Assembly (NCBI GenBank): GCA_950295325.1
Contig: OX485803.1
Location: forward strand, 49,739,554-49,803,553
Source: Polytrichum commune
Taxonomy: Eukaryota; Streptophyta; Polytrichopsida; Polytrichales; Polytrichaceae
Direction of reading: 5' to 3'
DNA: 64,000 bases
A model generated the notes under the pieces. That model had not been told where the DNA came from. It saw only the letters and a list, made by a program, of their open reading frames with translations, and searched no databases. Position numbers and translations under genes: made by a program. Shown one piece after another: positions 12,578 through 24,938 of this stretch (the stretch's first letter is position 1; the number at the start of each line of letters is the position of its first letter).

Positions 12578-13319
12578 TATAATTAAGGACCAAGCTAAAC
12601 AACCACCTTATACCATAACTCTCTAGCAGTTTGGGCACCTTTCTGCCTAATAATTAATTAAAGTGCAAAAGCAAGTTAGGCAACCCATAAAACAATTTTC
12701 TAAAATTGGGCATATTAAAAAATAATTCAAAATAAGTTAGATATTCATCCAAGTCATTTCTATAATTCATAGATGGTTTCCTAATTTCATCTATGGCAGC
12801 TACGATCAACCTTAACACCTCCCTTAACCAACATTCCTTACCCTAAAGTTTGTCTTTCACTTGCATGTCATGGTTTTGCTTTGTGAAGCAAATTCATGCT
12901 TGTATTCTTTTTTAGATCATGAATGAGATGAATGCCAAGTGAAGACATTGTTGAAATTATGTGATGCCACTTGGTTGGATTCCAGTGAATGCCACTTGGA
13001 TTCATATGATTTTAAACACTCTTGAAATATTATTTCTCAATGGAATTAATTTCCCAAAAATTTAGACACCTTCAGAATTTAATTAAATTCTGCCCAAGCT
13101 GCTAGAGAGCTACAGTACGCAACATATAATAGAGAGAAGTTATACAGAGAGAGACTTGGCATGCACTAGACTGGTGGCTGAGTCTTCATCCTCATTCATC
13201 CATATTTGTCCTATTCAATAGAACACCAATGGTGTGGGGCCCACTAGGACGTGTGTCGACGTGCGATTGCTTGAGAAAACACTTCTTAACCCTCCCTCTC
13301 CAAACGTAGTAGCACTACA
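12578..13319. other. No gene recognised
   Basis: AT-rich spacer. Nothing supported. Confidence 0.5.
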
Positions 13320-13327
13320 GGCGGTGC

Positions 13328-14021
13328 CAGGGCTGATTTTTCACAAAAAATTTGCCCGTCCACGTCCAAAAACCTATAATTGAAAGGAAAAAAAAAAATT
13401 TGCAACCCGTCCCAAACCCGGCAATTTCTAAACCAACCCGTTCATGGAAAGGTTAAAGAAAAAACAACCCGTCCCAAAACCGGTTTGAAAATCAAAATAC
13501 CCGTCCCGCAAGAGGTATAAATAAGTCTCTAACAATGTTGGTTAAAAATTTAAAGATTTTTTTTAAAAAAAAAAACCCGAAAGATGTCAACATGTGACTG
13601 GTTGCACTGGAAACAACATGATGTTGACAAACTATGCCTTCAGTGTTTGTCAGTTATTTGTTGTTTGCTATCGATTCTCATCCTTCCAGTCCACCCCATT
13701 CTGAATTTTGTGGTTGATGAATTAATGTATGCAGGTGAATCAAGCACTTCAAGATTGATATTTCGATTGCGTATTAGTGATTTGATTGCATTACCCTTAT
13801 ATCGACATGTCATATATGGCATAATGTAACTGATATTTGTACCATTTTTTTTGGAAAAATTTATCAAGCAAATTGTGTTGTTTTTAGAACCCATCCAAAG
13901 TGAATTGGACACGTCCAAAAAGTGGTTCGTTTTTTTAAGAACCCGTCCACTGGAAATGTTTTTTTTTCTATGAACATGTCCCTGGACATGTTAGGGACCT
14001 TGTGAAAAACCACCACTGGGC
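13328..14021. mobile_element. Non-autonomous hAT element with 8-bp target duplication
   Basis: Left end CAGGGCTGATTTTTCACAA and right end (reversed) CAGTGGTGGTTTTTCACAAG form the short inverted repeats expected of hAT elements. GGCGGTGC occurs directly before the left end (13320-13327) and again at 14022-14029. There are three extra bases (GGC) between the right CACTG and that copy, probably slippage or an imprecise end. The interior is rich in ACCCGTCC-type short repeats, which may be transposase-binding subterminal motifs. No coding capacity. Confidence 0.8.
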
Positions 14022-14029
14022 GGCGGTGC

Positions 14030-15042
14030 CACTAAAGACTGAGGATTATGGAACACATGTTGAGTGCCGTTATTATTAGTGTCACGTGATGGAGTAGGTG
14101 CATCAGCAACTAAAGTGGGAAGGAAGGTAAACACACACAGCCAAAGGATAACCGCAAACTTGTTACACAAGCAATCTAATTAGGTCACATGGGAGTTCAT
14201 TTGGATTCAGTCTCTATATAAATCAAGCTCGGTCCACTACATCTATACGGCCCTGCTATGCTATTCCAAAAGCCTAGTCACTCGGTCTTGTGTAGAGAGA
14301 ATTGGAGATTGGGTGGGGCCCACCCGGTCTCACGGTTTGACTAAGATATTATCACGATAGGAGTGCCTTAATTATAATCGAGCCACTACCTAAAGTGTTG
14401 TTCTTCCTCGAGCCTTTAGTATGCCTTGACGATTTCCTAAGTGTCACTCCTACAAAACACAATTGTTCATTTCGAACTGGCTGATGAGTTGTGTTCAGTT
14501 GCCCTGACTTCATACTTAGTTTGAACTAGTGGGATTCCGGCATCCGGATCTTTACTCTTGAATATATTGTTGGGTTCATGAATGAGACTCGTCTGCTAAG
14601 TAATGCTATGGGTATGTACATGGTCACCAAACTTCTCAAGCCTTTGAGTCTAAGCATCTATGTTTATCTTTGCTTGTTGTCTCGCACGCCTCATGTCATC
14701 CCTGTTTGCCACTCACTTATTAGCATGAACATTATTAAGCTTATTTGTTCCAATAATAGATAGGTGCAAGCTGTGTGTCATATCCTTTTTTGACTTGAAG
14801 GGGAACAATGCTAAGTGGAGGAATAAACCCAACCGATTAGGTACATAATCGAAACATTATATGTACATTAACACATGCAATTAAATTGCACGTGAAAATT
14901 ACAAATACAAATTATCTTGGGCCAAAATCAAATACTTTAAAATTAAATATTTTTTAATTTATTCATCAAGACAACAACCACAACAACAACAAAAATTGTT
15001 GTATTTTTATGTTGTGGTAGTAAATATTCAATGTAGTGTTGA
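14030..15042. other. No gene recognised
   Basis: Spacer with a small GGGTGGGGCCCACCC palindrome near 14310. No gene or RNA is supported. Confidence 0.5.
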
Positions 15043-15629
15043 ATGTTGATATATGAGCATATGAATGTACATGAGGTATTCATTGATGTGAAGAAAGTGG
15101 ACTCATGGATTTGGATTTATTGGGTCTCCTTAGACCAATATGTGGGTTTTTCCCAAGTGCATTGTAGATGTGAATGTCTTTTTAGCTTGCATTGTTGTAA
15201 TTTGCAAGTTGTTACGGTTGATTTGATTTGTGACTTTAATTTCTCGTGCAATGGCTATGAGGATGAGAGTGCTAGCTTGTTCTCAAGGTCAAGAGCGAAT
15301 GCGTTCTTCTCTAAAACACTTTGAAGTGTCCGTCACAATTATGGTTGGATGCATGGATATTGCTTTTTGTCAAGTGGAGGAAATTCATAGAGGAGGAATG
15401 CATGGCTAGCTTGTGCTCTATGGAGCGTGGTTGTGCATTGATGTATAAGCATTTCCAAATGGTTCTCAGAAGGAATTTTAGTAGTCTACCGGTGTTGAAC
15501 AAGAAAATTAAGGTCTGCTTGGGGTGGGATGAGAGTTCTCCGACCGGTCATGTGGTTTCATGCAAGAGGTTGTGGGATGAAGGTTTGCATAGAGGCCTTT
15601 TAAAGACCTTTCGTGTGCTTATTTGTTTA
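15043..15629 (+). pseudogene. Possible frameshifted coding remnant, family not recognised
   Basis: Two successive reading frames (15043-15324 and from 15321 on) overlap by four bases and together give about 190 codons with protein-like composition, for example KKVDSWIWIYWVSLDQY and then CSMERGCALMYKHFQMVLRR, KIKVCLGWDESSPTGHV. This pattern would fit one gene broken by a single frameshift. The right side is cut by the MITE that starts at 15632. I recognise no family, and chance open frames are not excluded. Confidence 0.3.
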
Positions 15630-15631
15630 TA

Positions 15632-16097
15632 CACTCTAAACTCCGTAGTATCACACATGTGGCAACCAAAGTGCACGTGATATTACGGAGTTTTGTAGTG
15701 TTAACATGGATGCGTGATACTGTAGAATTAGTATAGCATGTGACATTATGGATAACATAAAGGAGATGTGAGGACAATTTGAATTCGTTCTCCCATCACC
15801 TACGCTAATGTGGTCCACTCCACTTGGCCTTCCCGGACGATGTAGCGGACGTATGCACCAACATTCAACAAGTGGCATAAGAAGAAGAAGAAGAAGAAGA
15901 CACTCCACATGTTGACACATGGCACAATGTGAGGGTGTGGGTTGACTTCTCAAGTGGTTTGCATTAATGACAAATTTCATGATATATGGGAAAGAAATGT
16001 GACAATAAGGAGTGAGATTTGAACCATGAACATCCGTTCCCTAGGGTTTCGGAGAGTGTGTGACATTATGGAGGTTGATATCACGGAGTTTAGGGTG
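15632..16097. mobile_element. Stowaway-like MITE with TA duplication
   Basis: Left end CACTCTAAACTCCGTAGTAT and right end (reversed) CACCCTAAACTCCGTGATAT are inverted repeats, flanked by TA (15630-15631 and 16098-16099). An AAG microsatellite lies at about 15880-15900. A piece of the same end sequence is found inside the Mutator-like element near 50263-50285. The TA duplication suggests a mariner-type mobilising source, but the ends are not classic Stowaway. Confidence 0.75.
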
Positions 16098-16420
16098 TAC
16101 TAATAAATTATTCTATACTATGCGCTTAATGACATGTTTTTTAAGGTGATTGCTCTTATTGGGGTACCGTGCACCTGCCCTTTAATTAATCAAAATCCCA
16201 ATAACACTACGTAGGCCCTATTCCCACGGCCCCTATTCCCACCACCAAGAACGAGACTCATCAGTTCACTGTACATATATATGTATATATATATCTGAAC
16301 AGCCAGGATGTACCAGACGGGCACATACGGAGAACGGGCAGACGGGCAGGGCGTGAAAAAGAATCTGGAGTACCTAAGCGTGATAAGGGAGGTGACTCAG
16401 AAAGAGAGAGATAAGGGTTA

Positions 16421-16430
16421 TATATAAATA
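16421..16430 (+). promoter_or_regulatory. Candidate TATA box upstream of the RING gene
   Basis: TATATAAATA in a less AT-rich setting, followed by a C-rich leader-like stretch (16440-16620). If used, transcription would start near 16455 and the 5' leader would be about 2 kb, very probably with an intron. The position relative to the next coding region is the only functional evidence. Confidence 0.35.
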
Positions 16431-18217
16431 GGGCATAGATTGACGAGCCCCACCAATAGTAGGAGGGACCCACCATCCCCTCACGATCAGCGGTTGGGGC
16501 CCTACCCGTCTCCCCTCGTGCCCTGCCTTTCGTTCTCCCGTGCCGCGGATCCGCTCACCTGGGCCGCAATTCCCCTTCCTGCCTCCAAATTCCACCCCCC
16601 GTGCCGTCGCTGCACGATCAAAGAATGTTTCAGAGCTTCAAACGGCCGAGAATGGCCTCCGAACGAGCTTTCTAGAGCATTTTCAGACCATTCCGTTTGC
16701 TTCTGCGGTTGTTGTGGTGTCTGTAATGGCGTACAATGGTGCGATTTCGCCTCGATTTGCTCCGGTTTCAGGAATTTTTAGTTGACGTTCGGAGTGGACC
16801 GCAATTACCTTACATTACCGCGAGAGGTGTTAGGTTTTCTGCCGAGAAGTTAGCCATATGATCTGGAATGGCCGAGGGATCTTTGAACACTCCACAAATG
16901 GTCTTTTCGTACCTGACTGTTCTTAATTCTGTACTAATTACTCCTTCTGTAGAGATGTCTTTAAGTTAGAAATTATCGGAAGGGATTTGGTGAATGGGAA
17001 CCATTTCGTACAGGTTTTTGAGAAGCCGGCCAGCTGCAGTTTATAAATTACCAATTTAAGAATTACCTACCTATTCGTTTCGGAGAGAGAGAGAGAGAGA
17101 GATCGCAATTGGCTCGAGTTGAGGTGTAACCTAAGACTGAGTTTGGTAACATCGGAGCTGGAATGTGGACATCTTGTTCCTTCTTTGATTTATAGACAGG
17201 GTGGCGAATTACATCAAAGCGCATGGAGTAAGTTAGTCTCTCGTTGTTAAGAGGAATGTGCTTCAGGATTTTGTTAAGTAATGCCCGTGTGTACGCCGAG
17301 CAGGAAATGGAAAAAGTTCAACACGTGGATGTTTAGTGGATGTCTATTCATCTTATTCTTACAGAGGCAAGCTTCTTTTACAGAGCTCAGGATACTTCAT
17401 TATAGTCGATGATAGTGTTTCTTGAACACTTGCTGATGGTAGGTTGGATGTTATATGACTCAGGACGATTATACGAGGTCTTTTCCTTTGATAGCGCACT
17501 GATTTGATTTCCAACGGCCAAGGTTAGCTACGACTGACATTTCTGTGTCGTAATCACGATTCGTGCCTGCACATTGATGGAGTGAATCGAGCAAAGTGTT
17601 GATGATGATAGCGTCGAAGATTGGAAGATGCACATGGTGTTGCAAAAGTAGAGATTCTGGCAGTGCTTCACGGTGAAGAGTTGTTTTATTTCAGTTCTGA
17701 AGCCTTTAAATCTGAGGCGCAGGGGTTGTGTCTGTTAGGAACGGACCTATGACAGTCACTCCCACAATGAGCTTTCACAACTATTTTTTGGCAACGTTCT
17801 CAAGAGGTCATTCTTGACGGTGCTTTTACAAATGGCAATCAAGCTGCTTAGAATGACAAGGAAACAGCGAAGATCCTGAGGGAGGGAGAGGTGGGTTAAC
17901 TTGTTGCTTATCATCAATAACCTAAGGAAAGGAAAATCCTTATCATTACCACTACTTCCTATAGGAGGAGTTCCACTGAAGTTCTTCATCACATGCAACC
18001 TTGGAGGAGAAGTGCATTGGCGGGTTGGCAGATTGCAATGTGAGATTGATGTGGTTGTGGATGAGAAGAAACAGCTTCTGTTGATATGACAACGAGGAAT
18101 CAATTGTTCTGGCCACGATCACCATTGATCTCTGAATTGCGAGGATTGTAAATTCTTGGGAACCTTGTTGAGGAGGAGAATGAGACCATTTTTTCATGAT
18201 AGAATTAATGCATATGG

Positions 18218-18283
18218 TTTATAAAAGAAGAGGGTCTCTATTTCTCCCTCTGCTTCTTCTTCTTCTTCTTCCTCTTCTTCTGT
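18218..18283 (+). promoter_or_regulatory. Second candidate core promoter: TATA plus pyrimidine patch
   Basis: TTTATAAAAG at 18218-18227 is followed by a strongly pyrimidine-rich patch (CTTCTTCTTC repeats, about 18240-18282), a combination common at plant core promoters and 5' leaders. It would give a leader of about 200 bases before the ATG at 18469 or 18484. Inference from position and composition only. Confidence 0.4.
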
Positions 18284-18483
18284 TAATACTTCTTATAGCC
18301 TTAGGGTTCGATTTTGGAATCTGTACAGCAAATTTTACTACTCACATTTCGAAGTGTGCTTGGAGGCCGTTTCTTGTGAATATCTTATCGGGGAAGAAGT
18401 TTTATTACGAGGTTTGGTAAGAGACAGGATTCGGGAAGACAAAGATAATCATTACGGAGATCAGTGCGATGATACTCCTGGCG

Positions 18484-21400
18484 ATGGGCCAGGGGAAATC
18501 TTACAAGGAATCTCTTAAGGCCTTGGAGGCTGACATTCAGCATGCCAACACTTTGTAAGCCCACCTCCCTCCTTTCTATCCTTCTAAGAAATAAGCGGTA
18601 TGTTATAATTTGCGCAAACTTTTGGATGATGATGTCACAACATCATGTATCTTATTATTTTACTGTCATTTTGTCATTAATATTCCTCATTATTGAACAC
18701 TTTTAATGTCTCTTTCTGGTACCGGAAGGATGTCAGGACTTCGAGAGTTGTCCGTCGGTGGAATTGTTCCGTCGTTAATATTGAGTTTTTAATGCAATAG
18801 CATTTGATTGTTGAGTTTGCACATTTCATTTTCGACGATTTAATTTCGATCTTCTCTCCCTAATCCTGGGCCAGAGCACATAACAACACTGACAAGAATT
18901 GTGTAGTTGATATTTTTCCCAATTCATTCGCAAACTCTACGCCATATACACTAAAATAAACTATCTCAATTTCCTAGTTGACATAATCTTCCTCTCCATC
19001 TCCTCCTTGTCTTCCCCTCCTATTTAATTCTCCTATTCTTGCCTTGTCCCCTTTCTTCTATTGAGTTCTTCATTTCTTACCTAACATCAAATGACATTGT
19101 ACCGGAGCTTAATGAATACATTAAGCTCCGTTAAGTTCTTCTTAGTTCTTGTCTACGATTTTTCTTAGCCCTACAATTGTTATGTCCTTGGACGAATTGG
19201 ATCACTGCTGGTATGTGGGGGGCTGAGCCATGATAAGGGTATACCTTCGTTCTATCCAATTCAGGAGACTAGGAAAAAAATATCACTGTTGGTGTGGGAC
19301 ACTGTGTCCATTCTAAGCCATTTATTGTCCGCTACGCATGGGTTACTTGTTTCCGGTTCTTAATCATGAAGTTTTGTTGGAAAATCATCCATTTACTGTA
19401 CGTTAGCCACAATATACACAAAAAAGCACATGCATAATAGCTGGGTCGACAGAAAGTTAGGATATGCTACATACTTGTTGGGTGTCACCAGTGGTACGTA
19501 CCTGCTGCAGACACAATGTATGCTATAAATCATGTTGTGAACATAATTATGACCGAGAGTCATGTTAGGGACTTTGCTGGCGTAATGTGAAACAATCATC
19601 CACACAAGTTTGCTGGAGTAGTCCTGTCCACAATAGATGTGGTAGTTTTGTATCCGGCTGTGACATTAAAATCCATCCTTTCCTTATCCTGACTAGAGAT
19701 CTATGTAAACAAAATGTTAGACTTGAGAAGTTTGTGTATTTATCTCCTCCTTGCTCTTGGATGCTTCATGTTATTAGATAGTGGACAGCCTTGATTTGTA
19801 TGCATGAGCACAAGTACTTACTAATTAAGGTCTTGTACAACATTAAGAGGCTACTCAAGGGATTCTTGAAGAATGAAGGTTCAAACTGTAGGTACAGAAT
19901 TAGTTAGTTGCTTAGACATATGTGTGGAATTAACTAAATCATCATGTCATGGATACTCTATAGGATGAAGAGCAATGTGAGAACTCTTGTAGACTTGCAC
20001 TTTCAAAGTTACTGCTGTCGATATTTCTTGTGGTGTTCTCTGAACTATGTCAATGTAATGATCAACATAATCATTTGCAACTTTATCATCAAAAGCACAA
20101 CTTTTGTTCTGAACTTTGTGAAGCACTTCAAGAATGTTTCTTCTGACCAAACTTTTGGTGCAGGGCATCTGAATTTCCAAGGGATTATGATGGTGCATGT
20201 GTCCAAATGAGGTTGGCATACAGCCCAGCAGCCCACTTTTTGCTGTTCCTTGTCCGATGGACTGACTGCAGTCTGGCTGGTGCTTTAGGTCTTCTTCGGA
20301 TCCTTATCTACAAAGTAAGCCTCTTTTTTGTATTGGTTCATCCATACAATGTGGGTTTGAATCTGTAGTTGTCTTGGAATTTTTTTGAGATTTCTAGTCT
20401 TGTGGTTTAACTATATTGGGTTGAGGACTTTGATAGCTTCAATATTGACAGCTTCAATTGTCACATTAAGTCCCTGTTTTGCACTTCAAGTTGATAGAAT
20501 GTTGATGCCCTAAAGTTGCTTGCACACAGTACAGAAAGGTACATACAGCATAGACTGAGGAGTGTATAGAAACTGCCTGGCTCATGTGTATTAGATGTGA
20601 CGTGGCAAAGTTGTCTACTCTTCTTTTGAGGTTAGGAGCACTTTATTAATTGAGGATGCACTTCATTGATTGAGCTATGGTAGTGTATGTGGTTGACTGT
20701 TGTTCTCAACAATGTGTTGCATTCAGGTGTATCTTGATGGGACCACTACGATGTCAACACATGAAAGGAAAGCCAGTCTTCGTGAGTTTTATAGTAATTC
20801 TCACTACCCTTAAACACCCAAGCTTTCATTCTTGTCCACAGTACTTCCGAATTTCTAGGTTGCCCTCCAAGACCAAGTGTATGTGTAAAATAGTGCTGCT
20901 TAGACGGCTTATTTCAGCTTGCATTACTATCTGATTGATTACTATGATTTTGATGGAGTTAGCATTGTATGGAAACAATCCTGGTAAGGCAGGGGTGAAA
21001 TATACAATACTTCCATCAAATGTAGCATATAGTGGTCTGCTTCTCTTCCGTACATCAACAATCATTTTTTTTTTTCCTGACAAATGGAAACTGTAATAAC
21101 ACCCTTTATCTGTATGTGGTGTTGCAGCATACATATATCCGTCATTACAGCAGCTACAAGGTGGTATTACAGAGATGGAAGATATGAAGCAGAAGGCTGT
21201 CTGCCAGGAGCGATACAAGAAAAAGGTGGATGAAGAACGAGGCAACATGTCTGAACTTGACCTAGAACGTGAGCAGGAGTGTGGAATTTGCATGGAGACC
21301 AACACTAAGATCGCACTTCCTGATTGCAACCATGCCATGTGCCTTAAGTGTTACCGTGAATGGTATTCTTCTTCTTCCTCTCAGAAGCTAGATCAAACTT

Positions 21401-21968
21401 ATTGTCTACCAAGTAGAGGCCTCAATAACACGTCTCATGTCTTATCAACCTACTAGAAAGGGATGTTAATCAGGCACACTTGGTACAACCGTTGGTTGCA
21501 TTATGAAAATTTGGATTTTTGAACCCCATGACCAATATTTCACAACGAGCTCTCAAAATACTAGGTTCATTGAACATCGCTCTTCAAGCGCTCAGGAAGA
21601 AGATTGCTGATTTCTCTCTGCAATCAGATGGCATATGGCAGATATAAACACAGTACTGCAGACTTGCCTTAGAGATTCTGAACCTTGGTGGGTAGTGCTG
21701 GGAATTGATTTATCATGGTTGTTTTCTGACTCTCACAAATGTGGCAAATGTGTGCAGGCATGCGCGATCACAATCATGCCCATTCTGCCGTGACAGTCTG
21801 AAGAGGGTAAATTCCTGTGACTTGTGGATTTTTACAGACTCAAGTGACGTTCAAGATATGGTCTCCATTGCTCGTGACAACTTGCAACGACTCTTCATGT
21901 ACATTGATAAGCTACCTCTCTTAGTTTCAGAAAGTGTCTTTGCTGTCTACGATGCGCACATCAAGTGA
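18484..21968 (+). CDS. AIRP2: RING-type E3 ubiquitin ligase, AIRP2-like, five exons
   Basis: Coding exons are 18484-18554, 20164-20314, 20727-20793, 21128-21362 and 21758-21968. All four introns are GT-AG, and the phases join to give 244 codons without a break. The protein begins MGQGKSYKESLKALEADI and continues with the conserved DGACVQMRLAYSPAAHFFLF and WTDCSLAGALGLLRILIY. A C3HC4 RING lies at residues 148-185 (C148, C151, C163, H165, C168, C171, C182, C185), and the tail runs from RDSLKRVNSCDLWIF to FMYIDKLPLLV. This matches, along its whole length, what I recall of Arabidopsis AIRP2 (about 242 aa), a cytosolic RING E3 ligase that promotes abscisic acid and drought responses. A transfer of that role to this plant is inference. 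An in-frame ATG 15 bases upstream (18469) could add five residues. Intron 1 is 1.6 kb; no transposon was recognised in any intron. Confidence 0.93.
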
Positions 21969-22700
21969 CAGCCTTCTTCAAATCTGCACTACTCATATCC
22001 CATACTCGAAAACACAGAATCACATGATCTTCGCCAGCTATCCTCAGCTACTCTGGCTTCCCTCAGATTTCCATGTGTTGAACACATCAATTCATGAGCA
22101 AGTGATCATTAAATTCTTCATCTCAAAGTGCGGAGTCCCGTCTCTCCACTCCCACATTGCAAGGGCCTGCACTGCCTGCTCTATTTTCTTTGCAGCCTGT
22201 GAAAGCCCAAGTTGCACCACCGTTCAACAATTCTCAGCTCCTGCATCTACCTCTCAAGTCTTGGAGGTGGAGCTTTTGCTGACAGGATTGGAGACTAGGT
22301 AAATGTCATCCGTCCTCAACGCAAGCGAGTACTCAAGACTCCATCAAGTCCAAGAGACTCCTGACTGAGAAACTTGTACAGACCCACATATAGCAGGATA
22401 GATAGAATTGGTTCTCACTTCTGGATCATTACTCCCCCTATCTAGTGGAAATAAAAAATTTCCTCATACATGTAAAGAGTTCAACTTCTGCTATGTCACC
22501 AGCTTGATGCTCACTCTTGTGATGCCAGAGATGGATTGCAGCAGCAGGTGGCTGCTCAATCGCTCTGGTTTTTCAAGTATATCCCAGGGCTTACAATTTT
22601 TGTTCCTTTTCTATTGTGCAGTCTCTCTCCTGGCGGCATTCCGGTTTTTTTGGGGTTGAGGAGTTCTTAGTAGATTAGGTACGAGGGAGTTTGTGATCTT
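21969..22700 (+). other. Probable 3' untranslated region of the RING gene
   Basis: Non-coding sequence directly after the stop codon with composition like the gene rather than the flanking repeats. An AATAAA-like stretch (GGAAATAAAAAATTT near 22448) could act in polyadenylation. The end of the transcript cannot be placed. Confidence 0.35.
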
Positions 22701-23680
22701 GCAAACTAATTTTCTGCAGTGAATTGGAATCAGACAGATCAATTTTGCGAAGTCATTCATGCTGGAAGGGGTTAATCAGGTCTGCACCTCCTACCAATGC
22801 TCCTCTATTTCCCTCACTGTTCATCATGTTCCAAATGTAAACTTGTGGATGAGATCTTGCATTCTATCTTCTCATAATAGCAGTGAATTCTCGGATGTCT
22901 TCCACCAATGGTGGATTATTAGTCCCGACTCCTAGACACGTTGCTTCTTCCATTTTGGGCATTTACAGATATGTGTCCCCTACATTCCAAAGGGATTATT
23001 TTCCTCCATGTTATTTGTTAAGTTTTCCTTCAAGGTGGTGTGTGAAACATTACATAACATATCCTTAATGCTTCCTTTGTAGACGCTCACATGCTTGCTC
23101 TCCAAATTCCTCTTACTGGTTAGATAATAAATACATGGGCCTTGTTCCATTTGGGGTCATTAGTTTGGGGAGCCCCATAAATATTTAGAAATTAAATAGC
23201 AGCATGAGGGCTCTGGAGGCTAGGATGATTGAGATAGGTCATGAGGTCATTCATTGGACAATCATGTTCATAGAAACTAGATGGAAGACTGCATTGGACA
23301 ATCAAGGCAATGTAGTGATCATTTGTTTAACTTGTAGTTGCGACTCTTTTAGTTTCTTGGTTATTTCATTGCTTCCTTGCTTTTTCCTTGAAACACATGG
23401 TCGTAATCTTGAACACAATGCACATGAGGGCATGAAACGAGCCAATGAATGCACAAGGTGGGAGGACAGGGATAGAGAGTTACAAGGAGAGGGGGCAAGG
23501 ATAGGAGGGAAGGTAAGAGGGATTGTGGATTCTGCTTGTTTTTGTTAGACCATAAGGTAGTCGCTTCCCAATGATGTGACACCTCTATAGAACTCTCTTC
23601 CTTCAAATATGATGGGATATTGGTAGGAGAGGGAGCCCACTATTGCAAGAGGAAATGAATACGCAGATGTGAACATAGAG
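22701..23680. other. No gene recognised
   Basis: Mixed sequence without a supported gene, RNA or repeat. Confidence 0.45.
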
Positions 23681-23684
23681 TTAG

Positions 23685-24050
23685 GGTTTTTTACAAAAAG
23701 AGTAATCCTCAAGTCTCTTAAAGCTCATGGTTTGGTAGGGAGTTTTGGCCGAGTGTTGGCATTTTATAATGTTGAAGGGGGTGTTCAAGTGATGCTGGAG
23801 ATGACGGGAAGGCAGTTTACCTTGACCATAAAAACAAACTCCTTATCAAACTTTGATTGAGAACACTGGCAAATTGTTCATATATAGCCATCCTTTGTGC
23901 AAAGTCAAACACATTTCCTTCATTTCACCGAAATCGGGGTTTTGGACACCACTTGAACAATCCTTCACCATAAGAAAATGTCCCTAAACTCCCTACCAAA
24001 CCATGAGTTTAAGAGAGACTCCAAGGGTAGCTCTAATGACTCAAATATTT
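23685..24050. repeat. Foldback repeat, about 365 bp
   Basis: The left part (CATGGTTTGGTAGGGAGTTT near 23727, then GTTCAAGTGATG) is repeated in inverse on the right (AAACTCCCTACCAAACCATG near 23984, preceded by CACCACTTGAAC). Arms are roughly 120 bases and diverged. It is probably a small non-autonomous DNA element; ends and target duplication are unclear. Confidence 0.6.
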
Positions 24051-24169
24051 CAACCGAATCTAAGGAAAATGGAATTGACGTACCAAGTCCACGCCAAGTA
24101 TGGGCTCTCACATTTTGTTGGGGTCTTGATATACCAAAGCACGATCCTACAATGCGAGTTGGAAAAAGT

Positions 24170-24189
24170 CCCCCCCCCCCCCCCCCCCC
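24170..24189. repeat. Poly-C tract
   Basis: Twenty consecutive C residues. Length is likely to vary between individuals and sequencing reads. Confidence 0.9.
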
Positions 24190-24562
24190 AAAGTTTGTGG
24201 GAGGCCTAGTAACAAGGTCCCACAGTAAGCATACTTATTTAGGGCATGAGTTGTGAACTTTCGTGTCAATAATGCACACATGTTACTTGAGAGCTGCCAC
24301 CACTTGTTAATTTCGGCCACCGAAGGCCGACAATTCCATTGCGGCTACAACTAAATTCATATGTACACCGATTCTTGGGCTCATGCAAATTTGTGCGGAT
24401 TGATAAGAACTTGAAGGGCACCGAATTGTTGATTGGTGCCCGCCCACACTAATTTTGAAGATCATGAAATAGTCTCCGTCGAATGGTGGTGCACAACCCT
24501 CGATTTCATCTTGTGGGTCATATTCGAAGTCATCTCTCTTAATCAATTGGCAAAACATAAGA

Positions 24563-24938
24563 CTGCACTAAATATTGTATTTAGTGTCATATGGTATTCT
24601 ATGTCACTAGTAACTTTTTGAACGACACTTCTTACAAATAAGTTTACAAATAGTGTCATGGGTGATTGAGATTTGGATGGAATCCATGCCAATTATTGAA
24701 ACAATGTTTTGGTATGTCTTGCATCCTAGCATTCTTGCAATGAAATGTTGAGATTGTATGAATAAATTTCGGATAGAGAATCACTTAGTAAGTGATAGTA
24801 ATTGCCACATTGTAAATCTACAATGCCCAAATTGTATGAATAGGAAAGACAAATTTAGTGTTGATGACATTACACGGGCGGTTTACAATTGGTGTTGACA
24901 AATAGACTTGATGACACTAAATACGATATTTAGTGTAG
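24563..24938. mobile_element. 376-bp MITE, CTACACTAA family
   Basis: Ends CTGCACTAAATATTGTAT and, reversed from the right, CTACACTAAATATCGTAT. The terminal block is itself a palindrome (CACTAAATAT with ATATTTAGTG). Its interior differs from the 223-bp copies, so it shares only the ends with them. No perfect target duplication is seen. Confidence 0.75.

Larger units (their letters stand above)
16098..18468 (+). promoter_or_regulatory. Upstream region and probable 5' leader of the RING gene
   Basis: Base composition rises to near balance from about 16480, and the stretch has no transposon signature, unlike most of the window. It has a GA microsatellite at 17083-17102 and no long coding frame. 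It may hold the promoter, non-coding first exon and leader intron of the gene that starts at 18484. Several short upstream ATGs occur, including one opening a frame of about 70 codons that ends at 18420. Confidence 0.4.

Noticed and set aside
20826-21338. Minus-strand frame of 170 codons within the RING gene
   Set aside because: Antisense to exon 4 and intron 3 of a well-supported gene; its composition follows from the coding strand.
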